Shown here one piece after another: positions 16,201 to 22,095 of a DNA stretch of 64,000 nt. Numbering within the stretch: position 1 is the first letter of the stretch; the number at the start of each line of letters is the position of its first letter. The DNA is from Amycolatopsis oliviviridis (GTDB taxonomy: Bacteria > Actinomycetota > Actinomycetes > Mycobacteriales > Pseudonocardiaceae): NCBI RefSeq assembly GCF_014654365.1, contig NZ_BNAY01000004.1, forward strand, positions 124,001 through 188,000, read 5' to 3'. The notes under the pieces are model-generated. The model did not search any database, had not been told where the DNA came from, and was given only the letters and a program-made list of their open reading frames with translations. The translations under genes were made by a program, and so were the position numbers.

Positions 16201-17814
16201 GACAGCCGGGGCACGCTGGAGCACGTCGAAGAGCGGTTCGGCGGGCAGTTCTCCGACCGCGCCGACTACGACACCGTCATCCGCGAGATGCGGGGCATGC
16301 CGACCGATCACCACGCGGTCGTGGCGGTGAAGTACCTCGACGAGAACGGCGTCGAGCGCGGCCACGTCGCGATGGTGGCGAACACGCGGGACGGCGTCGC
16401 GTTCATCGACCCGCAGTCGGGCGCGCTGATGAACCTGCCGCAGCCGCCGCTGGGCGTGAAGCTGATGCACGTCGGCGTCCCGGAGGGCCCGGCCCAGCAC
16501 GCGGGGCAGCACACCGACGGGCACACGACGCGGACGGAAGCGGCCGCGACACGGCCCGTCGACCCCCGGATCGCGTTCGCGCGGCCGGATCAGCCGGTGG
16601 ACCCGCGCATCGCGTTCGCCAGGGAGGACACGCCCGACGTGTCGCCGTCGCGGATCGGCCCGGACGGCCGTCCGATCGTGACGCCGCCGCGCGACGGGGG
16701 CTACGGGATGGCGCACGACGGCCCCGAGAACGTGGACCCGGCCGCCCGCGCCGAGGTCGAGCGGTTCCTGAACGATCCCGAGGTGGCCGCCCGGGTGGAC
16801 GGGCTCGACCCGGACGAGAAGCGGGCCGTCCACGAGGACGAGAACGGGGTCAAGCACGACGTCGGGCCGATGCGGGACTACATCCGCGAGCACCTGCCCG
16901 CGCATCCGGAACTCGTCCGGCTGATGGAACACCCGGACAACGCGTACCTGCGGGCCTCGCTGCTGAACAACCCGATGACCATCGGCAGCCTGCTGCTGCA
17001 CCCGGAAGCCATCCCGATCCTCGAAGACGCTCTGCGTGACGTCGAGGAACGCGGCTACCAGATGATCAACGAGGTTCACGAGGCCGGACCGGGCGAGACC
17101 CCGCTGACCCAGGAGCAGCGGGACATCTCGGACGCCGCGGCGGGTATCGCCGACGCGGCGAACCCGAAGCATCAGTTCCACAAGGGATTCGACCCCGAGC
17201 ACAGCGGCGATCCCGTGAAGATCCAGGAGTTCCTCGACGCCGAACGGCAGGCGTGGCCGCAGAACCAGGGAGATCTCAACCGGATCGCCGAACGGATCGC
17301 CGCCGACAACAACGGCGAGGCGTCGGGCCGCCCGGGTGTCAAGGACGACGATCGCGCGAAGGCGAAGATCGCGGGCTACGACGGCGACGCGTCGCAACTC
17401 ACCGACCTGGTGGGGGCGAAGATCCAGTTCGATTCCGTCGCCGACGTCTACAACGCGCTGGCGGCTGTCGTGGCCGACGGGACCTTGAAGATCGTCAGCT
17501 TCGACGACCGGTTCGCGAACCCGCAGGACAGCGGCTACCGCGACCTGCAGATGAACGTCCGGCTGCCGAACGGGCACGTCGCCGAGCTGCGGCTGCACCT
17601 GCGGCACATCGACACCGTCTCGGCGTACGAACACGCGCTGTACGAGGTCCGCCGGGACTTCCCGACGTACAACCGGACACTGGACCAGGACAACAAGAAG
17701 CGGCTGACCCCGGAGCAGGCGCTGCTCGAATCGGCGCTGATGGACCGGGTCCGGGACAAGTTCATGACCGGACTCCGCAACGGTCTCCCGAAGCCGCCTG
17801 AGGAGAACACGTGA
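10261..17814 (+). CDS. Giant multi-domain polymorphic toxin: WXG head, ART, Tox-PL, ART, Tox-PL, RelA/SpoT-like
   Basis: This encodes 2517 residues from GTG. Residues 1-115 are a WXG-type helical hairpin with GGWSGQGAEKF; about 115-150 is strongly hydrophobic (IIISLVILAAQIVAMIAAAAV), followed by a Lys-rich amphipathic helix region. Residues about 335-980 are low complexity, Ser/Asp then Pro/Gln/Gly-rich, ending in PKDT-type repeats. ART 1 (about 987-1230) has R1105/R1106, S1136-A-S1138 and E1174-R-E1176. Tox-PL 1 (about 1330-1490) has Ser1376 where the family has Cys and no His, so it looks inactive. ART 2 (about 1588-1830) has R1695, S1726-A-T1728 and E1764-N-E1766. Tox-PL 2 (about 1912-2070) keeps Cys1954, His2035 and Asp2050 (FIDPQSG). 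About 2300-2500 resembles RelA/SpoT synthetases (SGYRDLQMNV, HVAELRLHL). It is probably exported through type VII secretion. Domain calls are by motif only. Confidence 0.8.
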   Translation: MGMEMPDAVKWLLPIVVGESWPEGDEDKLRELRDAWHNASKAIQPIADTATKGATEVLGGWSGQGAEKFAEAWKKFVEGDEAYFKSLADSSKALGDSCNATALDVEYTKYMIIISLVILAAQIVAMIAAAAVTFGGSTAGIAPAQIATRMTVQMIFRQLMQKLAQEGFKKVAKELLEKLLKEGLKKIGKEVLQNTAMNLAMDAGIQGLQMAKGDRDSWDFSKTKDSAISGAVDGVVGAGSSSIGKGATKGLSDSVGGQIVDSAARGAVRGAAEGVASTVGQAAVTGDLDKLSAKDLLMGASGGAVGGGVDGAKSQIGDIRTANTPSATPDADGPSTPDVDSGDSGDSGTPSRRDSSSNGDSSAGDSSGGDSSARNSSSDGDSSSGDSSGGDSSARNSSSDGDSSPRSSSGSSDSPAQSQSQSQSQSQGQPRSDGGSQAPQQASQQHHTPASDDGPQRAADSDRVSQSSTQAPERPADAPANTGDGQRAPQTHHNAPAAAADNGSGQQHQAAAANQQQAPAAAQAPAQAPAASPAQAPAASPSPSPASGPSQSGGMPPAASSGAPSSTGGAPASTGAPSSSGGSSSGGYGMASNPGPSTSAPSGGYGMAPGGNPPGNGPTPGGFPPPGHDPSRPGRPNDSVQAAGLAGNGGPQQPRFDQQPGPAPFQGQPMQQGPQGGFAPPPPPPGGGGGPMPPRGSQGQPGPMGPRPTGPQPPPPPRHPGQGGPPQDRGPRQRPQQPPQGPPQQGPHGQPRPQQGPPQGYQGRPGQGPGPNGGVPPRPQTPPPPGQHPGQHPGQRGPAGHPPPPPRPPHPGNGPFPGNRGPVPPPPPGHHPGQQGQQGQPGRPGPQPGRPMPPGDGPPRFGGQQPPRPPQVPAPRPGQDGYAGLPDRTPQDRTQQPQQPQRPPQQPAQPPAPVRPAEPAPQRAPQDHGGNPPKDTDLPKDVEAPKDTELPKDTETPKDTDTHHETEAPEDVTPDDKAADDLGSTIDEPYLTDPDFHTDDPAAYRALGETQLDVRGFDKSTGESRAEQVHREGLEKRDKHPDQRVKDMSDQGAYAVHSYTRSDMAERITHAQRHGGPELDALRPHIEAITSGLNEMPAYEGLVSRRVNFHGNESAIRGFLEAHTRGQVIVDPQMLSASRVTAEHPRSTFTGEVEMRIQSKTGRHIEDLASRPHEREVLMKSATQLRVTDVKFGPGHPEHPDYQARVKDGTASELPKWVVECEEVVAGDDGHLSPDEVNQKVAERREFNSAERDRLAQEEADAEAQLRRDRPELFQGKGIASLETKVSDGNGGWTDAADLPDREAPTPPREHAPDGGWSELAKPLEEGGTPVIHAGSTETPHQQVRLLADELPAIGEANTRNYYAPESWKDGYQTNSAEALVAFENRMDGRDAVAGPSTEGSPLQHVSDRLGGQWSDRNGFGDIARELGERPVGARTAVAFEHHAAAEPDAPEGSPRSKDRIETRIVAAVNTPHGVVFADPMTGRLAQLPDNPTSIKAMPMGGGDAPHAHTPEAPEAPQRTHSETPAETHTGTGPETRAEAPPQSTADRLRGDAEPPPVDRPDEQQAPKTELDISERLKGTEEAPARHDESYVNDENFRGSPEDHKSLRDRYDNADLAEQAREKAQRRLEASPLKDRVSPEAAEAIYSYSREHAYAINEANRLGESHPGFENAQRSTRAIVGALNELPDFHGEAIRGIDTKGDMRAAEIMAAHYEPGQTVPEPTMTSATIKTSPDTKSKFGEDVEIHIVSKTGKDVSSLAENPGENESINKPATQLYVHSKEFKTPPLVDRPKWVIHAEEVTPGDPRYLDPETAKQKMDERRARHAAEAPELARLAQARSMARLGGFDEPQTPPITAENPADHGVADADKGPEHGEQPAQDHGATDDTMELPVPERDYSSLAVATNPPSEPAIHAGSASPAQQAAYIADRHPRLGEVNPHFNDPDALDNGYRSNCTRTPGAYMDRLNGIDSTAEPLLMHEMDSRGTLEHVEERFGGQFSDRADYDTVIREMRGMPTDHHAVVAVKYLDENGVERGHVAMVANTRDGVAFIDPQSGALMNLPQPPLGVKLMHVGVPEGPAQHAGQHTDGHTTRTEAAATRPVDPRIAFARPDQPVDPRIAFAREDTPDVSPSRIGPDGRPIVTPPRDGGYGMAHDGPENVDPAARAEVERFLNDPEVAARVDGLDPDEKRAVHEDENGVKHDVGPMRDYIREHLPAHPELVRLMEHPDNAYLRASLLNNPMTIGSLLLHPEAIPILEDALRDVEERGYQMINEVHEAGPGETPLTQEQRDISDAAAGIADAANPKHQFHKGFDPEHSGDPVKIQEFLDAERQAWPQNQGDLNRIAERIAADNNGEASGRPGVKDDDRAKAKIAGYDGDASQLTDLVGAKIQFDSVADVYNALAAVVADGTLKIVSFDDRFANPQDSGYRDLQMNVRLPNGHVAELRLHLRHIDTVSAYEHALYEVRRDFPTYNRTLDQDNKKRLTPEQALLESALMDRVRDKFMTGLRNGLPKPPEENT
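11359..11465 (+). repeat. In-frame direct repeat inside the giant toxin gene
   Basis: A 44-base unit at 11359-11402 recurs at 11422-11465, an exact 63-base offset (21 codons). It encodes a Ser/Asp/Gly block containing SARNSSSDGD twice. Slippage here would change linker length without breaking the frame. Confidence 0.75.
11509..11538 (+). repeat. Hexamer tandem repeat (CAGTCC) x5
   Basis: Five CAGTCC-type units, the fourth ending in A, encode alternating Gln-Ser. Each unit is two codons, so copy-number change keeps the frame. Confidence 0.8.
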
Positions 17815-18278
17815 TCCAGACCCCGTCCTTCTACAAGTACTTCGGGAAGACCTACCGCGTCGAGTCGACCTCCGACGGAGGCTTGACCGGCTACCTCCTC
17901 AACTCGCGCACCGGCGAGTTCGACGAGAAGCCGGAGCATGTGCGCGAGGTCATGTGGGCGATGGCGAGTTCGGACATCAGCAAGGTGCCCGAAGAGAAGT
18001 TCGTCCAGGAGACCGAGCGCGCCCGTGCGTACGAGCTCAAGGGCGCCGGGCCGATCTTCGCGCTCTACGAGACCATCGACGGCCTGTACGACCAGGCCGA
18101 CCGGGAAGACCGCGGCCTGGAACCGCAGGAAGTGGCCTTGATCCAGTCGCTGCGCAAGCGCACCTTCAAGATGTGGGAGGACGAGCTGGCCCGCCGCGCC
18201 GCCGGCGAGCCGCCGTCGTTCCGGGCGGAGCCGCGTTTCCCGAAATACGAACCACCGGAGGAAGGGGACTCGGAATGA
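17811..18278 (+). CDS. Small protein coupled to the giant toxin, candidate immunity protein
   Basis: This encodes 155 residues from GTG, whose GTGA overlaps the stop of the toxin gene by 4 bases, so the two are translated together. It begins MIQTPSFYKYFGKTYRVESTSDGGLTGYLLNSRTGEFDEKPEHVREVMWAM: a small beta sheet followed by helices, without membrane segments or signal peptide. The C-terminal third is charged and helical (QSLRKRTFKMWEDELARRAAG) and ends in an acidic tail. I do not recognise a named family. Its position directly after the toxin is where immunity genes usually lie in polymorphic toxin loci, and the nearest toxin domain is RelA/SpoT-like, so it may neutralise that domain. This is inference from position alone. 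Confidence 0.6.
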   Translation: MIQTPSFYKYFGKTYRVESTSDGGLTGYLLNSRTGEFDEKPEHVREVMWAMASSDISKVPEEKFVQETERARAYELKGAGPIFALYETIDGLYDQADREDRGLEPQEVALIQSLRKRTFKMWEDELARRAAGEPPSFRAEPRFPKYEPPEEGDSE

Positions 18279-18310
18279 GCCCGCTCAGCCGGCCGAACCG
18301 GGCGCGATGA
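18275..18310 (+). CDS. 11-codon coupling frame between two genes
   Basis: MSPLSRPNRAR starts inside the stop of the upstream gene (ATGA at 18275-18278) and its TGA (18308-18310) overlaps the ATG of the next gene (18307). A strong purine-rich ribosome site, GGAGGAAGGGGA, sits just upstream. The frame probably carries ribosomes across the 28-base gap. The peptide itself may have no function. Confidence 0.4.
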   Translation: MSPLSRPNRAR

Positions 18311-19785
18311 TTCACGTGGAACAACTGACTTCCGAGCAACAGCGCGGGCTGCTGGTCCAGATCGGCAGGCTCATCCTGGCGGGTATCACCGACCCCGCCC
18401 ACGCCGCGGTCGCCGATTTCCGGCAGGCCGGGGAGCACACCGAACTCGAAGGCCACAACCTCACGCCCGCGCCTGAGCTGAACGAGCTCTTCGGCAGGCT
18501 TCGCACCGGCATGTACGCCATCGGCCGGGGCACCTGGTTGCAGTCGCGGTTCACGCTGAAGCCCGACGGCACCTTCGACTTCGACTTCACCCTCGACGAC
18601 GAACCGGCGTGGACCGAGGCGCCGCCGACCTCGGCGCACCGGGACGAGCTGGCCGCGTTCCCGCGCGAGGACGAGCACATCCCGGACTGGTGGCGGCTGC
18701 GCGCGCAGCTGCCGTTGCGCGTCGAGTTCCGGCACGCGCGGATCGTCGACGCCTACACCGAGGGCGAGCCGCCGGTGGTGGACAGACCGGAGCTCGACGA
18801 AGCCGAAGCGCCGCTGGTCGCGCAGTACCTGGAACGCGAACCGGCGATCCTCTCCGGCAGCGGTCTCGGCAAGGACATCTTCGAGCCGGACGCCGACGGC
18901 GACGTCCCGGAGAGCTACCACACCGACGGAACCTGGATCTGGCACGCGTCCGTGCCGCATTACCTGCGGAAATACGGGATCCCGCCGGAGCCGGACCTGG
19001 TCGCGCACATCCGCGGCCAGCGGTTCCAGCCGCCGTACGTCGAGCATCTCGTGCGGCGGACGGCGGAAGCGGATCTGCTGGGCAAGCCGAGACCCAAGCC
19101 GGGGCGGTCCGACGTCAAGAAGACCGACGGCGACATCGCCGCGGAGCTGGAGACGTCGCCGAATCCGGTCCTGACCGACGAAGAACTCTTGGTCGTGCTG
19201 GTCAGCAGGCTCGGCGAGCACGCCGTCTGGCCGGAGGCGTACCGCATCGGCGACCGCGCGGACGGCGCCTGGTGCCTCAACTTCACCGAGAAGGGCTGGG
19301 AGGTCGCGGCCTACTCGGACGGCGCCCCGGTGTCGCCGAAGTACTTCGACAAGCTCGAAGACGCGTCACATCAGCTCCTTGGCGCGGTCCTGCTGCATCC
19401 GGCGAGGATGACCGCCGGACACGAGACGCCGCTGGAGACCGCGAAGGAACTCGCCGACTGGCCGCTGCGCGCCGCGCCGGGTGAGCCTCCCCTCACCTTG
19501 CTCCGCAACAAGCGCGTCAGCCGGATGGTCGCCGGTACGGTCGTACTGCGGTTCGGCGAGGAAACCGGCAATCTGGTTCACCACGGAGGGGTACGGTTCG
19601 CCACGACGTCCCTGCCGCTGGAACGGGAGCGTGTCGGTGGGACCTACCGGCTGCGACGCCCGCTCCACGTGATCATCGGTGTCACCGTCCCTTGGGCGAA
19701 CATGCCCGGCGGGGCGGTGGCCTACGTGCTCCCGAGGACCATCGCCGAGCACGTGTCCGACGGCAGCCTGGAGAGGATCGAGTAG
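18307..19785 (+). CDS. YezG/DUF600-like plus TNT-like domain protein
   Basis: This encodes 492 residues from ATG. Residues about 75-125 (LQSRFTLKPDGTFDFDFTLDDEPAW, then DEHIPDWW) resemble the YezG/DUF600 fold common in immunity proteins. The middle has YHTDGTWIWHASVPHYLRKYGIPPEPDL, a block I know from actinobacterial TNT proteins. Residues about 398-490 look like the tuberculosis necrotizing toxin NAD-glycohydrolase: R415-F-G-E-E-x-G-N, a SLP element, YRLRRPLHV, VPWANMPGGAVAYVLP. In TNT the last block is GGxxQY and that Gln is catalytic; here position 472 is Ala, so NAD cleavage is doubtful. There is no signal peptide. It lies directly before three ADP-ribosylglycohydrolase genes and has a paralog at 25305. 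Confidence 0.7.
   Translation: MIHVEQLTSEQQRGLLVQIGRLILAGITDPAHAAVADFRQAGEHTELEGHNLTPAPELNELFGRLRTGMYAIGRGTWLQSRFTLKPDGTFDFDFTLDDEPAWTEAPPTSAHRDELAAFPREDEHIPDWWRLRAQLPLRVEFRHARIVDAYTEGEPPVVDRPELDEAEAPLVAQYLEREPAILSGSGLGKDIFEPDADGDVPESYHTDGTWIWHASVPHYLRKYGIPPEPDLVAHIRGQRFQPPYVEHLVRRTAEADLLGKPRPKPGRSDVKKTDGDIAAELETSPNPVLTDEELLVVLVSRLGEHAVWPEAYRIGDRADGAWCLNFTEKGWEVAAYSDGAPVSPKYFDKLEDASHQLLGAVLLHPARMTAGHETPLETAKELADWPLRAAPGEPPLTLLRNKRVSRMVAGTVVLRFGEETGNLVHHGGVRFATTSLPLERERVGGTYRLRRPLHVIIGVTVPWANMPGGAVAYVLPRTIAEHVSDGSLERIE
18308..18323. promoter_or_regulatory. parS-like 16-mer over a start codon
   Basis: TGATTCACGTGGAACA differs from the parS consensus TGTTTCACGTGAAACA at two positions and overlaps codons 1-6 of the TNT-like gene. 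It may bind ParB, but it may also be chance coding sequence. Confidence 0.3.
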
Positions 19786-22032
19786 GTGGAATCGGCGGAA
19801 GCGGTAGCCAAGGTCGAAGAGTGGCTTCGCGCGGTCCACGGTCCGGACGTGTCCGAACCGGGCGGCGCCGGCCTGCGTGTCGACCACGAAAAGGTCCTGC
19901 GTATCCCCGAGGGCTGGTCGGTCCCCTACAACACGATCGCCTTCCTCGACGAGGGTCACTCCGAGAAGGAGATCTTCCCGCCGCCGTCGGTGATCGTCCG
20001 CGAACCGGACGGCGAACTGCGCCAGGCGCATCCGCAGCCCGGCGGCCTCAGCGTCCCGGTCGCGTTCCCCGGCCAGGAGGCGTGGCGCGAGGTCGTCGAC
20101 CCCGAGTACGCGAAGTCCGGGCTCGGTGACCTCGGGGTCCCGCCGCCGGTCGTCGCGGGCTGGGTCAAGGTCAACGCGGAAGGCGTGCAGACCGGGGAAG
20201 AGCGCGAGAACCCCGAGTACCGGGCCGGTCCCGTCCGCCGGGGCTACCCGAAGCCGGAGAACCGGCTCGAAACCCTGCTGTCGTTCGCCAGTGTCGGCTG
20301 GCTGACCAGGGAACAGCTGCTCATCGGCCTGCTGCGCTGCGAGGTCTACGTCCCGCTGGACCTGGCCTCGGGCAAGACCGAGCGGTTCTACTTCAACGAG
20401 GAACGCGCCGAGCTGAGGGTGTTCAGTTCGACCAGGAACCTCCCGTCCCGCGAACACGGGTACTGGAAGGTCGACATCGCCACCCTTGCCGGGTACGAGA
20501 GCCCGCCGAACCTCGTGATCAACGGTGGGCCCGCGACGTTCGAGGACGTCAGCGGCGCCGAACTCGCCGAGACCGCCCAGCGGTTCCCGCGCCGGGAAGC
20601 GGCGGTCGACGTCAACGAACGCTGCCCGGAGGCGGATCCGGAGCTGGAGGCCCTCGCCGCCGACACCGCCGCGAAGATGGGCCTGCCCGAACCGGTGAAG
20701 CCGCCGCTGGCCGCCGCCGAACGGGCCCGGCGGCGCGGTTTCGAGCTGACCGCCGAGGAATGCCAGAAGACCGTCCTCGGCCAGTCGTGGCTGGCGCGGC
20801 TCAGGCGGCCGGAGCCGCCGCGCGGGCGCCCGAACGACCTGCGGGCGAACGGGCTGGCGCCGGGTTACGACAACGAGGGACAGATCGAGCCTCGTCTGGA
20901 CACCTTCGGCAAGTACTTCGACCGGGACCGCTCCAGCTCGCGTTACGGCTGGCAGCGCGTCACGGGCGCCTTCGTGGGCTTCGCGCTCGGCGAGGCGCTC
21001 GGGGCGGCCGTCGACCGGATGCGGCTCGACGAGATCCACAACACCTACGGTCCGGACGGCGTCACCGACCTGCCGGTCGCGTTCGACCTGCCCGGCCGGA
21101 TCGGGCCGCTCACCCAGCGGCTGCTGTTCTACACCGAGGCCGTGATCCGCAGCCCGCATCGCGAGCAGCCGGAGAACCGCGAGGCCGAACAGGCGCTCGG
21201 GACGGTCGCCCGGAACTCGCTCATGCGCTGGCTGCACACCCAGGGCGCGCCACTGGACAACGCCGACGGCTGGCTGGTGAAGGTGCCGGAGCTCCGCGTC
21301 CGCCGCACTCCCGACGACGCCGAACTGAACGCCTACCACGCGCTGGCGACGATCTCGCCGACCGCGATGCCGATGAGCGGACCGGACGCGCTGGTCGCGG
21401 CGCTGCCGGCGGCGATGACGTCGGCGGGACCGGGGAGCGCGGTGAGCGGCGGCGTCCGCCAGGCGGTGCGCGACCTCGTCTCGGTCACCCATCCCGGGGA
21501 GATCGACGTCGAAGCGGCGACGTACCTGACCTGGCTGTTCGAGCCCGCGCTGACGTCGGAGGCGTTCAGCTACCCGATCTGGAACACCTCCCGGGAGATC
21601 TTCGACGAGCAGAACCCGCACCAGCGGGGACCGGTCTGGGCGGATCTCAAGGCCATGGTCGCGGAATCGGTGCCGTTCTTCGGCAAGCACGGTCTGCCGG
21701 ATCTGCGTGTCCCGGAGCTGATCGGCGACGGCAAGGGCACGCTTTCGGTGCTGGGCCGCGCGTTCGCCGCGCTGTCCGGCTTCGAGAACTACCCGGAGCA
21801 GGCGCTGCTGCGGGCGGTCAACCACTCGGGCCGCAGCGCGATCACCGGTGCCATCGCCGGTGCCCTGCTCGGCGCCCGCACCGGCATCCCCGGGCTGCCG
21901 CAGAAGTGGGTCGAGCAGCTGGAACTGCGGTACCTGGTGGAGAACATCGCCACGGACGCCTTCTGGCACTTCGACCGCCACTCCGCGCTGCACGAGGTCG
22001 ACGGCTGGGCCCAGCGGTATCCCCGCTGGTGA
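19786..22032 (+). CDS. Imm35/YrhB-like, SseB-like and decayed ADP-ribosylglycohydrolase fusion
   Basis: This encodes 748 residues from GTG, starting the base after the previous stop. Residues 1-150 include IPEGWSVPYNTIAFLDEG and FPPPSVIVREPDGEL, like YrhB/Imm35 immunity domains. Residues about 160-280 (LLIGLLRCEVYVPLDL, RVFSSTRNLP, NLVINGG) resemble the SseB N-terminal domain. From about 390 it follows the ADP-ribosylglycohydrolase fold: RVTGAFVGFALGEALGAAVDRMRLDEI and GPDGVTDLP. The metal-binding DDTQ is PLTQ (441-444) and the second motif, normally GDSDSTG, is GRSAITG (R683, A685). It therefore probably binds ADP-ribose or modified protein without hydrolysing it. In this toxin cluster an immunity or sponge role is the natural reading. 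Confidence 0.7.
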   Translation: MESAEAVAKVEEWLRAVHGPDVSEPGGAGLRVDHEKVLRIPEGWSVPYNTIAFLDEGHSEKEIFPPPSVIVREPDGELRQAHPQPGGLSVPVAFPGQEAWREVVDPEYAKSGLGDLGVPPPVVAGWVKVNAEGVQTGEERENPEYRAGPVRRGYPKPENRLETLLSFASVGWLTREQLLIGLLRCEVYVPLDLASGKTERFYFNEERAELRVFSSTRNLPSREHGYWKVDIATLAGYESPPNLVINGGPATFEDVSGAELAETAQRFPRREAAVDVNERCPEADPELEALAADTAAKMGLPEPVKPPLAAAERARRRGFELTAEECQKTVLGQSWLARLRRPEPPRGRPNDLRANGLAPGYDNEGQIEPRLDTFGKYFDRDRSSSRYGWQRVTGAFVGFALGEALGAAVDRMRLDEIHNTYGPDGVTDLPVAFDLPGRIGPLTQRLLFYTEAVIRSPHREQPENREAEQALGTVARNSLMRWLHTQGAPLDNADGWLVKVPELRVRRTPDDAELNAYHALATISPTAMPMSGPDALVAALPAAMTSAGPGSAVSGGVRQAVRDLVSVTHPGEIDVEAATYLTWLFEPALTSEAFSYPIWNTSREIFDEQNPHQRGPVWADLKAMVAESVPFFGKHGLPDLRVPELIGDGKGTLSVLGRAFAALSGFENYPEQALLRAVNHSGRSAITGAIAGALLGARTGIPGLPQKWVEQLELRYLVENIATDAFWHFDRHSALHEVDGWAQRYPRW

Positions 22033-22095
22033 GCCGGTAATTCTGCCTCGGGCAGGTGTCGATCGCGATCGCGGGTTCACCAACAGGGAATCAGA

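Noticed and set aside
11956..17634. 1892-residue open frame on the minus strand inside the toxin gene
   Set aside because: It is an antisense shadow of a GC-rich gene: Arg/Gly/Val-rich without recognisable domains, while the plus strand has clear motifs throughout.
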